Part shown: one piece after another, positions 9,454 through 19,679 of the stretch
Layout: every line of letters begins with the position of its first letter
Position numbering within the stretch: the stretch's first letter is position 1
From: Pygmaiobacter massiliensis
Lineage (GTDB): Bacteria > Bacillota > Clostridia > Oscillospirales > Ruminococcaceae
Assembly: GCA_022778585.1 (NCBI GenBank)
Contig: JALFTI010000004.1
Span: 51,752 to 115,751, forward strand
Direction of reading: 5' to 3'
Length of the DNA stretch: 64,000 nt
Position numbers and translations under genes: made by a program
The notes under the pieces: generated by a model
What the model was told of the DNA's origin: nothing
Databases searched by the model: none
What the model saw: only the letters and a program-made list of their open reading frames with translations

Positions 9454-10137
9454 ATGGAACAGCTGGAGTGGCTTATAAACCTGCCACTGTTTTTGGGGGT
9501 AAGTCGGCAGGAACTGCCGCAGCTGCTCGGCTTTTTGCAGGCGGGCAGCCGGAACTACCAAGCCGGAGAGCTGATTTTATTGGCGGGTTTTGAGACCAAA
9601 CAGATTTTCGTGGTATTGGAAGGGCAGATTGAGGCAGAACGGCCTAATTGGCGCGGAGATGCTTTGCCCATTACAAAAATGAAAAAAGGAGATGTTTTTG
9701 GCGATGTGCTGTCGGGCGGGCACACCCCTTCACCGGTAACGGTGCGCGCGCAAACCGATTGCAGGGTGTTGTTTTTTCAGCACCAGCGGCTTTTACAGAG
9801 CGGCGAAGGGCAGCCCGCCGCAGCCAGAACACTTTTGCAGAACCTTGTGCGTACGGTAAGCGAAAAATATTTTCAGCTGTCCTTTCGGGTGGACCTTTTG
9901 CTATGCCGTAGGCTGCGGGACAGGATTTGGATGTTTTTGTACCAGCAGGGCATTGGGGAAGGGCCGGTAAAGCTGCAGATGGACCGGCGCGCAATGGCCG
10001 GGTGGTTGGGCTGCGAGCGCAGTGCCCTTTCTAGGGAGCTGTCCCGTATGAAAAAGGAAGGGCTTATAAAGATACAGGGTGACTGTTTTGCTTTGGCAGA
10101 AGGCAGCTTAAAAAATGTGTCAAATGGGACATGGTAA
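9454..10137 (+). CDS. Crp/Fnr family transcriptional regulator
   Basis: cNMP-binding-like N-terminus and C-terminal HTH MDRRAMAGWLGCERSALSRELSRMKKEGLI; RBS AAAGGAG. Confidence 0.88.
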   Translation: MEQLEWLINLPLFLGVSRQELPQLLGFLQAGSRNYQAGELILLAGFETKQIFVVLEGQIEAERPNWRGDALPITKMKKGDVFGDVLSGGHTPSPVTVRAQTDCRVLFFQHQRLLQSGEGQPAAARTLLQNLVRTVSEKYFQLSFRVDLLLCRRLRDRIWMFLYQQGIGEGPVKLQMDRRAMAGWLGCERSALSRELSRMKKEGLIKIQGDCFALAEGSLKNVSNGTW

Positions 10138-10156
10138 ATGCTTTTTGCAAATAAAA

Positions 10157-10196
10157 TAAAAAAGGCCGGGGTCTTTGGACCCCGGCCTTTTTTTGC
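10157..10196 (+). terminator. Intrinsic terminator
   Basis: AAAAAAGGCCGGGGTCTTTGGACCCCGGCCTTTTTTT. Confidence 0.9.
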
Positions 10197-10433
10197 AGGG
10201 CAAAACACAAGAAGAAAAACTGCCTGCGCAATAAAAAATGACCGCCGGGAAAACCCGGCGGCCCAAAGAAAAAGAGGAAAAGGAGAAAAGTTATTATTTA
10301 CTTGCTACGCTTTTAGTATAGCAGATTGTGGGAAGTTAGTTGTGAATAAACTATGAATTTTTGTAATCAAATTGTCATAAATCCGTGAAAAGTTTTCGTT
10401 GCTGGCCAGAAGTTATCTATTTATACCGCGCTG

Positions 10434-10610
10434 TTTGTGCGGATTATAGTTTGTCTGCCGCACCCGGCGGCCGGCGTCCCGGTGCCCGCCGGGGACGGGC
10501 AGTGGTGTTTGGCGGCGTGCTGCCGCGGTACCTTTATATAGAAAGTCGGCGTCCCGACGCTTTGCCGGAGATCCTTCCGGTCCGGTACCCTCTGTTGAGT
10601 ACGGTTTTTA
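10434..10610 (+). ncRNA. Candidate structured noncoding RNA upstream of spoIIE
   Basis: GC-rich island in AT-rich flanks; serial hairpins (10457-10471, 10483-10501, 10512-10526, 10545-10558, 10565-10580), terminator-like CCGGTAC/GTACGG + TTTTT; possible TTGCTG-17-TATACC promoter. Confidence 0.45.
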
Positions 10611-10885
10611 GTATACCGGCAGGGTGCAAACAAATTTTGAGAGAGTTTTGGCGAAACTGCAAAGAAAGGACTAAGCTTTCATGAAGAAGCTGTGCATTTT
10701 GGTACACAAACAATCTGTATTTTGTTCTGCACAATAGCAAAATGGCGTTTTAAAGCGATAAAAATCGCTTTTTGGCAAAACAGGCCGCTCTGACTGGTTT
10801 CGCCCATATCCGCACATACTACCGGCTAAAATGGCCACAAGGATGTACACCCGCTGACGCGGGCAAAAAAGGAGGCCGAATTACT

Positions 10886-12850
10886 ATGACCCAAACCACC
10901 CGACAACTGCTGGCATATCTGCGGCAGTTCGGGAAGACAGCGCGCCCCTGGCTGACGGGCCTGGCAGCCGCCGTACTTACAGCAGCAGCTTCCGGTGCCC
11001 ATATGTGGCAAATGCCTGCCCCGCTTGCGCCAGCACTCTGCGCAGCATGCCCCGAAGCTTTTGTTCTGTTTTGCACAGCAGGCGGGGTGGTTGGCAGCCT
11101 TGCCTTTTTGCCCTTGGCAGAAGGCACCAGGCAGGCAGTAGGATGTTTGGCAGCGTTGGGCTGCCGCATGCTGTTTGAACGCAAGCCGGGGGCAATGGCT
11201 GGCAGTGCGGCCGCGCTGGGACTTATTTTTACCCAAATATTCTGGCAATTGGAATTGGGCGGCAGCTTTCAGGACAGCTTTCAGGTTTTGGGACAAGCTG
11301 TTCTAGTGGTTGCACTTTCTGCTCTGGGGCAAATTCTTGCGCAGCCGTCGGCAAACCTGCCCCAGCAAGCGGGATTTTTTGCCGTGCTGGGATGGTGCTG
11401 GGCGGGGTTTGCACTGTTAACCAGCCCCAAGGGCCCGCTGGATTGGTCCTTTGCCTTGGCGGGCTGTGCGGTATGCTGCTTTGCGGCGGTACACAGCCCA
11501 ACGCGGGCCCTGGCGCTTGCCATAGCCGCGGGGCTTGGCATAAGCGCAGGGCAAGGTGCCATGCGGGCCGAAATGGTTGCACTGGCCGGCGGCGCAGTGG
11601 GCGCGGCAGCTTTTCATGACAGCTCCCGCACGGGCTGTGTGGGGGCGTACTTGGCAGGCTGTTTGCTGGCGCTGCCGTTTACAGGCAGCTTTTCACAGGG
11701 GCTGCGGCTTTTGGCCGGCTGCACACTGGCTGCGGCGGTCTGCCTTTTGGCACCGCCCAAACTGCTGAAATTGTTGGGACCCGCTACACCGCCGGGGGCG
11801 CCAGGACAGATGGTCCGGCTTGGAAATACCCTGCAGGAGCTGGCACACACGGTGGAACGAGTATGTGATGCAATGCCCGCCAGCCAGAAAACGCTGGAAG
11901 GTGTGCTGTGCGAGGGGGTATGCAAAAATTGCCGTAAAAATTGCGATTGTTGGGTAGAGCATGGAAATGAGATGCTGGAACAGGTGGACAGGCTGGAACA
12001 TGAGACCGGCGTTTTGCGGCCAGACGATCTGGCAACGCCGGTGGCGGCACGATGCATTCGCCCGGCAAACCTGTGCGCGGCGGTAAACAGTTACCGGGAA
12101 GGGCAGCTTGCGCGGCGCAGCGCGCAGGCGCGCACCGCTGCTTTGCGCAGTGCGGTGACCGAACAGCTTTTTGCCCTGGCAGATGCGCTGTGTGAACAGG
12201 TACACAGCGAGCGGTTGGGCCGTTTGCCTCGCTGCCGGGTGCGCTGTGCAGTGGCGGGGGCCGCAGCCAGGGGAATTTCGGCCGATATGGCGCGCGTGTT
12301 TACAGCGGCAAATGGGGAAAGCTGCCTGCTTTTGGCCGATGGAGCCGGAACCGGGGCCGCAGCCGCGGTGGACGGTGCGCTGGCAGCGGATATTGCACAG
12401 CGGCTGCTCCAGGCAGGATTTATGCCCCGGCAGGCGGCCAGGCTGGTAAATGTGGCGCTTGCTGTCACCGGGCAGGAAGGCTGCGCAACGCTGGATATTC
12501 TTTCCATTGACCCAACCACCATGCTGTGTCAGGTATACAAGGCGGGCGGGGCGCCTACCTATTTTGTGCGCAGCGGAAGGGTGGGGGCTTTACAAGACGA
12601 TACTCTTCCATTGGGGGTGAGCGGACAGGTGCAGGCTGGGCTGACGAGGCTGCCGCTTTCCCGGGGAGATGTGGCAGTATTGGTGAGCGACGGCGTGCTG
12701 AGCAAGGGGGATGATTGGCTGCAGCTTTTTTTGGAAGATGCATCCTCGCTTTCCGCGCAGGAAATTGCACAGGGGATTTTAAAGGCCAGCACTCCCGGTT
12801 GTGGTGAACGAAAGGACGACCGAACGGTGTTGGTGGCCCGGCTGGAATAA
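10886..12850 (+). CDS. spoIIE: SpoIIE-type membrane serine phosphatase
   Basis: Polytopic N-terminus, Cys-rich linker CEGVCKNCRKNCDCW, PP2C domain LLLADGAGTG...VSDGVLSKGDDW...KDDRTVLV; RBS AAAAAAGGAGG. Confidence 0.85.
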   Translation: MTQTTRQLLAYLRQFGKTARPWLTGLAAAVLTAAASGAHMWQMPAPLAPALCAACPEAFVLFCTAGGVVGSLAFLPLAEGTRQAVGCLAALGCRMLFERKPGAMAGSAAALGLIFTQIFWQLELGGSFQDSFQVLGQAVLVVALSALGQILAQPSANLPQQAGFFAVLGWCWAGFALLTSPKGPLDWSFALAGCAVCCFAAVHSPTRALALAIAAGLGISAGQGAMRAEMVALAGGAVGAAAFHDSSRTGCVGAYLAGCLLALPFTGSFSQGLRLLAGCTLAAAVCLLAPPKLLKLLGPATPPGAPGQMVRLGNTLQELAHTVERVCDAMPASQKTLEGVLCEGVCKNCRKNCDCWVEHGNEMLEQVDRLEHETGVLRPDDLATPVAARCIRPANLCAAVNSYREGQLARRSAQARTAALRSAVTEQLFALADALCEQVHSERLGRLPRCRVRCAVAGAAARGISADMARVFTAANGESCLLLADGAGTGAAAAVDGALAADIAQRLLQAGFMPRQAARLVNVALAVTGQEGCATLDILSIDPTTMLCQVYKAGGAPTYFVRSGRVGALQDDTLPLGVSGQVQAGLTRLPLSRGDVAVLVSDGVLSKGDDWLQLFLEDASSLSAQEIAQGILKASTPGCGERKDDRTVLVARLE

Positions 12851-12973
12851 GCGGTTTTCATTTTTTGGCAGCTGCAAACCGGCAAAGCGCCCCTTGACTT
12901 TTGCGCCTGCGCATTTATAATGAAAAAAGAAACGCCGGCGCGGTGCCGGCAAAGAGAGGCACGGAGCAAAAGT

Positions 12974-13141
12974 ATGATTTATGTATGTGACCACTGCTCG
13001 TTTGTGTTCGAGCGGATGGGTGAGGTGACCGTCTGCCCGGTCTGTTCCAGTACTTACCTGCACCCGGCAACCCAGCCGGAACAGGAAGCGTACCGCAAGG
13101 GAAAAGAGCAAGAAAAAAAGGCCAGCGGAAAAGACCGCTGA
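12974..13141 (+). CDS. Small zinc-ribbon protein
   Basis: Paired CxxC motifs: CDHC...CPVC. Confidence 0.7.
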   Translation: MIYVCDHCSFVFERMGEVTVCPVCSSTYLHPATQPEQEAYRKGKEQEKKASGKDR

Positions 13142-13162
13142 ATACTTGTTGAAATACAGGGG

Positions 13163-13199
13163 TAGGGGGACCGGCAAAACGGTCCCCCTGCGCTTTTTT
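13163..13199 (+). terminator. Intrinsic terminator
   Basis: AGGGGGACCG-GCAAAA-CGGTCCCCCT followed by T-run. Confidence 0.75.
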
Positions 13200-13255
13200 G
13201 GCAGACCGGCTTTTTGAAAAAACAGGCGCGCACAAGCGCCGGCAAGGGGTATATC

Positions 13256-14209
13256 ATGAAGTATCGGATCGGCATTGACCTGGGCGGAACCAATATTGCT
13301 GTGGGCCTTGTGGATGAGGCGTACCGCTTTTTGGCGAAAGAATCGGTAAAAACCGAAGCCTGGCAGGGGTTTGACCATGTTACCGACAATATGGCAAAGC
13401 TTTGCAAAAAATTGATGGATGGCACAGGACTTTGCCCGGCGCAGATTGACTGTATTGGGGTGGGAAGCCCCGGTGCGGCCGATAAGCGCACCGGCGAAAT
13501 TGTGTTTGCCGGAAACCTGAACTGGTCCCATGTACCGCTTACCGACACCCTGGCCCGGAAAACCGGGATTGGCCGGGTGTTTTTGGGCAACGATGCAGAC
13601 TGTGCCGCCCTGGGTGAGTTTGTAATGGGGGCGGGCCGGGACTTTGACTCGCTTGGAATGATTACCATTGGAACCGGGGTAGGCGGCGGCATTGTGCTGG
13701 AAAATAAACTGTTTGCCCCGGCAGGTACCGTTGCGCCGGAATTAGGGCATACGACCTTAATTTATAAGGGCGAAAGCTGTACCTGCGGCCGGAAAGGCTG
13801 TCTGGAAGCATATGCCAGCTTTACGGCTTTAATTCGGGATGCAAACCGGGCGGCAGATGCGCACCCGGAAAGTGCATTGGCCCTTCTGCGGGCTAAAGGA
13901 GAAAAGCTGAATGGAAAGAATATTTTCCAGGCGGCAAAACAGGACGACCCAATTGCCAGCCAGCTAGTGGCCTGCTTTTTGGATTATATTGCACAGGGCG
14001 CTACCAATATTGCCATTGCCTTTGGTGTGCCGCTTATCGTGATCGGTGGCGGTATTTCGAAAGAGGGCGATTATGTGGCCGGGCAGATCGAAGATATTGT
14101 GAAAAAAGAAATGTTTGGCGGGCCGCAGTATGCGCCAAAGATCCGAATGGCAACTTTGGGCAACGATGCGGGAATTTTAGGTGCAGCGGCACTGGCGGAT
14201 TACCAGTAA
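13256..14209 (+). CDS. ROK family kinase (glucokinase-like)
   Basis: IGIDLGGTNIAVGLVD; CTCGRKGCLEAYAS zinc motif; GTGVGGGIV. Confidence 0.93.
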   Translation: MKYRIGIDLGGTNIAVGLVDEAYRFLAKESVKTEAWQGFDHVTDNMAKLCKKLMDGTGLCPAQIDCIGVGSPGAADKRTGEIVFAGNLNWSHVPLTDTLARKTGIGRVFLGNDADCAALGEFVMGAGRDFDSLGMITIGTGVGGGIVLENKLFAPAGTVAPELGHTTLIYKGESCTCGRKGCLEAYASFTALIRDANRAADAHPESALALLRAKGEKLNGKNIFQAAKQDDPIASQLVACFLDYIAQGATNIAIAFGVPLIVIGGGISKEGDYVAGQIEDIVKKEMFGGPQYAPKIRMATLGNDAGILGAAALADYQ

Positions 14210-14423
14210 GAGAAGCTTTTTTACTTTTATATCCAGATATGTGTGGAGGGCTGGGCATGTTCCCGGCCTTCTTTTTTTGAAAAAAATGCAGATACTTGCA
14301 CAAAAAAGAGATAAAAACAAAGACAAAAATATGAATATTGTGCAAAATATTCTTGTAGTGGTGGGAAGAATATGGTATTTTAAAGACATAAAATATTTTT
14401 TGTGCCAGCCAAAGGAGGACAGT

Positions 14424-15260
14424 ATGAAGCATTTGAAAAGAAGCCAGGTGGCAAGTTCCAACTACCACTATATCAAGTACAGTTTGCCTTATTTTTTGGA
14501 ATCGATGGTACGGCTGGACCAGCACCTGATTGAGTTTTACGCGGCAAGCCCTCACCTGAGCATTGAGGATGCCACCTATGCCCAGGTGGAAAGCCTGAAA
14601 AAACAGCTGGATGAGCGGTCCATCCAGGTTTGCTGCCTCACACAGGAGCAATGTGTTTACCCCATCAATATTGCTTGCGAAGATGACGCTATTCGGGAGC
14701 GCAGTATTCACACCTTCTTTAAAACCATTGAATTTGCACATCAATTGCAAGCGCCCTATGTGCAGATCTTGTGCGGAAGAGGCTATTTTGACAACAGTCA
14801 GGAATCTGCCTGGCAGCGCAGCTTGGAATCCATGGCGCGGATTGTGGATAAAGCCGAGCGGTATGGCGTGACGCTGGTGATCGAGGCGGCCAGTGTGAAT
14901 ACCACCAATGTGGTCTATGATACCCCGCGCATCCGCCGAATGCTGGATACCTTCCAAAGTAAACATTTAAAAGCCATGCTGGACACCTGTGCAGTAGCCA
15001 TGGCCGGGGAGGACTTTCGGGAGGATTTAAAAATTTTAGGGAAAGATATGGTCCATCTGCATTTTGCAGATGGTACTCCCGCCGGCCACTTTATTCCGGG
15101 GGAAGGCAATTTACCCCTGGCAGATTATCTGCAGGCGCTGGATGAGGCGGAATATGATGGCGCTATCCCGTTTGAAATTTATAACCGCAAATATGACTTT
15201 GAACCGGAACAGACGATGAAAAAATGTCTGGACTTTATCTACGGCCAGATTTTGGATTGA
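14424..15260 (+). CDS. Sugar phosphate isomerase/epimerase family TIM-barrel protein
   Basis: KAMLDTCAVAMAGED, MVHLHFADG, PFEIYNRKYDFEPE; RBS AAAGGAGG. Confidence 0.82.
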   Translation: MKHLKRSQVASSNYHYIKYSLPYFLESMVRLDQHLIEFYAASPHLSIEDATYAQVESLKKQLDERSIQVCCLTQEQCVYPINIACEDDAIRERSIHTFFKTIEFAHQLQAPYVQILCGRGYFDNSQESAWQRSLESMARIVDKAERYGVTLVIEAASVNTTNVVYDTPRIRRMLDTFQSKHLKAMLDTCAVAMAGEDFREDLKILGKDMVHLHFADGTPAGHFIPGEGNLPLADYLQALDEAEYDGAIPFEIYNRKYDFEPEQTMKKCLDFIYGQILD

Positions 15261-15268
15261 CTAGTGAG

Positions 15269-15314
15269 AAAAAAGCCCCCATGCGCCAAAAGCTCTGTGC
15301 ATGGGGGCTTTTTG
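15269..15314 (+). terminator. Intrinsic terminator
   Basis: AAAAAGCCCCCATGCGC...GTGCATGGGGGCTTTTT. Confidence 0.85.
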
Positions 15315-15330
15315 TATGGAAAAGCAAAGG

Positions 15331-15909
15331 TCAGTTTTTTTTCTGCGGCTCAAAATGTGCCTCACTCTTGCCGCAGGCGACGGCATCGCAGCAAGGCGCT
15401 TCCTCCCATAAATAACCTTTTTGGGCCAACGCCTGGCGGCAGCGTTCCAGTGCGTCCGGATTGGGATAGGTCAGGGTGTGAAGATGGACATCGCCGGTCA
15501 GCTGACACAGCGGAGCCGCCTGGTGGCGGCAAAGGGCCTGCCAGAACAGGTCCGCTTCATACCGGCTTGCAATGGCAAGGTTGCCGGTAAGCTGACCATA
15601 AACAGGGTGTTCCACCACAACATCCACTACTGTGCAGCCGGTATCCACAATGGTATACAGTTCGTCCAATAAATCCTGCCGGCTATGGCGGCAGGCAATG
15701 GTGCAGGTGTGTGCAGCGGGCTTTTCCAAAACCAAATATCCCCGCGGCGTTGCGGTAATCGGAAACCCTGACGCTCGCAGTAGGGCAATATCGCCCACAA
15801 TAATCTGGCGGCTGACTTCAAACTGCCTGGCCAGTGCACTGGCCGAAACCGGTACGCTGGCGGAAAGAAGCTGCTGGCGGATCTGACTGCGGCGTTCTTT
15901 GGCGTTCAT
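15331..15909 (-). CDS. niaR: NiaR/YrxA-like transcriptional regulator (HTH + 3H domain)
   Basis: RRSQIRQQLLSASVPVSASALARQFEVSRQIIVGDIALLRASG plus 3H-type HSRQDLLDELYTIVD, VEHPVYGQLTGNL, THTL-like HLHTLTYP. Confidence 0.85.
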   Translation of the reverse strand: MNAKERRSQIRQQLLSASVPVSASALARQFEVSRQIIVGDIALLRASGFPITATPRGYLVLEKPAAHTCTIACRHSRQDLLDELYTIVDTGCTVVDVVVEHPVYGQLTGNLAIASRYEADLFWQALCRHQAAPLCQLTGDVHLHTLTYPNPDALERCRQALAQKGYLWEEAPCCDAVACGKSEAHFEPQKKN

Positions 15910-16204
15910 GCAAAAAGGTCTCCTTCCCTGAAGATGTGGTGCAATGGCCGAAAGCTTGGCCCAAAGCGTATATTTATAGCCAATTCGTTTCAAACCCAAA
16001 CGGGCAGACGGACAGTTATGGTAAAATACCCACAAAGTCCTGCCGCCTTACTTTGCGGAAAATAAAAAGGGTATAATGGCCGCTTTTGGGCCATTATACC
16101 ACAGAAAGTACGGAAAGAAAACGGCAAAGGAAAGCTTTCCCCTTGCGGGCGACTGTACAAAAGAGGTATGATAAAAGCGCAAAATAAGAAGGGGGAGAAG
16201 GGCT

Positions 16205-16585
16205 ATGGCAAATGGTCCGGTGGTATTTTACCATATGGAGGAAAAAGAAAAACAGGAGCAATTGCAGGCTTTTTGCAGCCGGCATAAGCTTTCGCAAAAG
16301 CAGATTACCCGAAAAGATGCCGACCGGACACTGGGGGCCCTTTTGGGAATGGATGCGCTGAAAAGCGAACTTCGTGCCCCGGTTTTATGGCAAATGCCGG
16401 AACTTTTGCTGCTGGCAGGGTTTTCTGACCCGCAGCTGGATCGCTTTTTGCAGGCCTGGCGGGATGAGGGACTCTTGCCAGTAGCACTGAAAGCAACCGT
16501 TACTCCGTCCAATGTTGGCTGGACGGTTTACCAGCTGGCCAATTGCCTTGTGCAGGAGCATCGGGAGATGACCGGGAGAGGATAA
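16205..16585 (+). CDS. DUF3783-like protein
   Basis: Short soluble ORF; PELLLLAGFSDPQLDRFLQAWRDEGL...KATVTPSNVGWTVYQL. Confidence 0.7.
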   Translation: MANGPVVFYHMEEKEKQEQLQAFCSRHKLSQKQITRKDADRTLGALLGMDALKSELRAPVLWQMPELLLLAGFSDPQLDRFLQAWRDEGLLPVALKATVTPSNVGWTVYQLANCLVQEHREMTGRG

Positions 16586-16589
16586 ACGC

Positions 16590-16904
16590 TCAGGTAATCT
16601 CGAAAGGCCAGTTTTGAATTCCGCCAAAAACTGCCAGGCGGCGGTAGCCGTCCAGTGCCAATAAGCGTGCGCCCTGCATGGCGCGCCTGCCGGACAAACA
16701 GTACAGCAGAATGCGCTGGTTTCGGTCTGGGAAAAGGCGCTGTGCATCTTTTTCCAGCCGGTAAAGCGGCAGGCACACGGCACTTGGAATATGCCCGTCG
16801 GCGTATTCTGTTTCATCCCGCAGATCCAGTACCACTACCTGGGGATCTGCCATCTCTTTATGGGCCTGTTCGGGGGTAATAATCTCAAAAAATGGTTCTG
16901 CCAT
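16590..16904 (-). CDS. Rhodanese-like domain protein
   Basis: VVLDLRDETEYADGHIPSAVCLPL...ILLYCLSGRRAMQGA. Confidence 0.9.
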   Translation of the reverse strand: MAEPFFEIITPEQAHKEMADPQVVVLDLRDETEYADGHIPSAVCLPLYRLEKDAQRLFPDRNQRILLYCLSGRRAMQGARLLALDGYRRLAVFGGIQNWPFEIT

Positions 16905-17091
16905 GAAAAACGCCTCCTTTAAAAATGCGCACCACGCGCTTAGCTTATAGTATGCCGGGAAAAAACAGCTGTTTTTTTTGCAGTTTTACGAACATTTTAT
17001 TTGGTATGGCAGGCACTTTTTTGCTTTTTTTGATAAAATGACAGAATGTGGGCCAGCAAATAGAGAGCTTGCCCAAAAAGGAGGAAAAGGT

Positions 17092-17886
17092 ATGCCGGCA
17101 GCATATGCACATTACCGGTTCGGCTGTCAGGTGCAGGAAAGGCTCACCCAACGCCAGTGCCGGCGGATTGTACACGAGCGGCAGCTGTTTGATTTTGGAG
17201 TACACGGGCCGGATCTTTTGTTCTATTACCGCCCGCTTTCCCAAAACATGGTCAACCAGATGGGCCAAACCTGCCACAGCATGACCGGCCGTCAATTTTT
17301 TGACCATGCAGCGGAAATATTTGGCCGTCACCCGCAAAAGGCTGCCGCCCGCAGCTACCTGTATGGCGCAGTTTGTCACTTTGCACTGGACCGACAGTGC
17401 CATCCTTATGTAGCCGAAAAGGAAGCGCAGGGACAGGTATCCCACCTGGCAATTGAAGCGTCCTTCGACCGGTTTTTAATGGAACAGGACGGGTTGGATC
17501 CGCTGCGTACCCGGTTAACCGCCCATCTGTACCCGGGCCGGCGCTGTGCCGGGGTTATTGCGCCCTTTTTTGCACCGGTAACAGCCAGCCAGCTGGAAAA
17601 GGCGCAGCGTTCCATGGTAAGAACCCTGAATCTGCTTTGTCCTCCACCGGGGCCGGCCCGCTTTTTGCTGGAAAGCGGTATTCACGCAATAGGAAAGGGC
17701 CAGCTTGCGGATCTTTTGATTCCGCAAAAGCCAAACTCAGCTTGTGCAGACAGTGATCAGTACCTTTTGCAATTGTATGAAGGAGCCATCGATTTGGCAG
17801 TCACCCTTTTGCACCAATTGGACCAAAAGTTGGATGAAGGCGCTGTACTGGGCAGCGGGTTTGATCACACTTTTGAGGAGATTTGA
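17092..17886 (+). CDS. Zinc-dependent phospholipase C-like domain protein
   Basis: FGVHGPDLLFYYRP, AYLYGAVCHFALDRQCHPYV-type His motifs; RBS AAAGGAGG. Confidence 0.7.
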   Translation: MPAAYAHYRFGCQVQERLTQRQCRRIVHERQLFDFGVHGPDLLFYYRPLSQNMVNQMGQTCHSMTGRQFFDHAAEIFGRHPQKAAARSYLYGAVCHFALDRQCHPYVAEKEAQGQVSHLAIEASFDRFLMEQDGLDPLRTRLTAHLYPGRRCAGVIAPFFAPVTASQLEKAQRSMVRTLNLLCPPPGPARFLLESGIHAIGKGQLADLLIPQKPNSACADSDQYLLQLYEGAIDLAVTLLHQLDQKLDEGAVLGSGFDHTFEEI

Positions 17887-17940
17887 GCCGGATAAGGATA
17901 AGCGGCAGTTGTTTTAAGATTTGTGTGAGGAGAGAGGTTT

Positions 17941-19209
17941 TTGTTCATGGGAGGATTTCGACTGACCAAAAAAGAGCGCAATTGGGTGCTGTATGATGTG
18001 GGCAATTCCGCTTTTACCATGCTGGTGTCCACCTTGTTTCCCATCTATTTCAATGCGCTGGCAACAGCCGATGGCATTTCTGATATTACTTATCTGGCCT
18101 ATTGGGGATATGCAAGCTCTATTGCCACATTATGTACTGCTATTATAGGGCCGGTGTTTGGGACATTGGCCGACTGCAAAGGCTACAAAAAACCCATTTT
18201 TGTAGTGGCTGTGACGATTGGCGTTTTAAGCTGTGCTGCGCTGGGGCTTGCCGGCGGCTGGCTGGCCTTTTTGGGGCTTTTTTTGGTGGCAAAGGTCAGC
18301 TATTCGTCCAGTTTGGTTTTTTACGACGCCATGCTGCCTGAAATTACAACGGCGCAGCGGATGGATCAGGTGTCTTCACAGGGGTATGCCTTTGGCTATA
18401 TTGGTTCGTGTATTCCGTTTGTGGCGTGCCTGGCCCTGGTTTTGGGAGCGGGCAGTTTGGGAATGAGCCAGGTAACGGCTATGGGACTGGCTTTTCTTTT
18501 AACTGCGGTTTGGTGGCTGGCCATGACGGTACCTTTGCTGCGCTGCTATCGCCAGGAGCGATATGTGGAAAGCCACGGCAATCCGTTCAAGGAAAGTTTT
18601 GGTCAGCTTGCCCAAACCCTGCGCAGCATTCGTTCACAAAAACACATTTTTTTGTTTTTGCTTGCCTTCTTTTTCTTTATTGATGGGGTTTATACCGTAA
18701 TTGATATGGCAGTGGCTTATGGCACAGCAGTGGGACTGGATACGACCGGCCTTCTTTTGGCACTGTTGCTAACCCAGCTGGTGGCATTTCCCTGCGCCAT
18801 TGTGTTTGGTCGTCTGGCTGTAAAATATGACACCGGACGGCTGATTAAAATTTGCATTTTGGCCTATACCGGTATTGCGTTGTTCGCGGTATTTTTGACC
18901 AGCCAGTGGCAGTTTTGGGTATTGGCGGTATGGGTCGGTATGTTCCAGGGCGGCGTACAGGCGCTTTCCCGCTCTTACTTTGGCAAAATTATTCCCCCGG
19001 AACATGCAGGAGAGTATTTTGGTCTGTTTGATATCTGCGGCAAAGGCGCGGCTTTCATGGGCACCACATTGGTCAGCGTGGCCAGCCAGCTTAGCGGCAG
19101 CCAAAGCGTAGGGGTCAGTATGCTGGTAGTTGTTTTTTTGGTGGGCCTTGTATTGTTTATCCGGGCAGATGCAGCCTGCCGCCAGGCAAACCAATGTGAA
19201 GTAGGCTGA
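17941..19209 (+). CDS. MFS transporter, UMF1/Atg22-like
   Basis: RNWVLYDVGNSAFTMLVSTLFPIYF; about 12 TM segments; start TTG 17941 or ATG 17947. Confidence 0.88.
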   Translation: MFMGGFRLTKKERNWVLYDVGNSAFTMLVSTLFPIYFNALATADGISDITYLAYWGYASSIATLCTAIIGPVFGTLADCKGYKKPIFVVAVTIGVLSCAALGLAGGWLAFLGLFLVAKVSYSSSLVFYDAMLPEITTAQRMDQVSSQGYAFGYIGSCIPFVACLALVLGAGSLGMSQVTAMGLAFLLTAVWWLAMTVPLLRCYRQERYVESHGNPFKESFGQLAQTLRSIRSQKHIFLFLLAFFFFIDGVYTVIDMAVAYGTAVGLDTTGLLLALLLTQLVAFPCAIVFGRLAVKYDTGRLIKICILAYTGIALFAVFLTSQWQFWVLAVWVGMFQGGVQALSRSYFGKIIPPEHAGEYFGLFDICGKGAAFMGTTLVSVASQLSGSQSVGVSMLVVVFLVGLVLFIRADAACRQANQCEVG

Positions 19210-19679
19210 ACCTACGATGCTATTTTGAATATTTGGAAAAGCTGGTGATTGCCGGGCGGTTTTAAAAGCCGCCCGGTTTTTTTATAAACATGATAGGGGC
19301 GGATGAACCTGCAAACCTGCAAATTTATCTATTTTATACAAAATGAAATGTTTTTTTTCTACATAGTATCAACAGGTAGATTTGCACCACAAAATGAGGC
19401 GAAAAATTTCTCTCAAATAAGAAATTTTGAGAAAAATTTGGCAAAGTGCAAAAATAAAAGGCAATTTGTATGTATTGTTGCTATAAAGAGGAAGAAAAAA
19501 CAGGCAGGATTTATAAAAATAATATTGTGGAGCTAACTCCTTATTTTGTTCATATTTTTGTCAATTTTGGTCTTGACCTCGAGTTTCGTCTGCATGATAT
19601 AGTACCGATACAAGTTCCAAATCGGGTGGATTTGGTTCATTTTTGTTTTTATATGCAAAAATTTTAGGAGGGAAAAATC

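Noticed and set aside
10505-10545. Possible T-box motif (GGTACCGCG on the minus strand)
   Set aside because: Only a partial match, no specifier/antiterminator architecture and no downstream aminoacyl-tRNA synthetase or amino-acid gene in that orientation
10385-10684. 99-aa ORF over the GC-rich region before spoIIE
   Set aside because: Arg/Pro-rich translation of stem-loop DNA, no RBS; better explained as structured RNA
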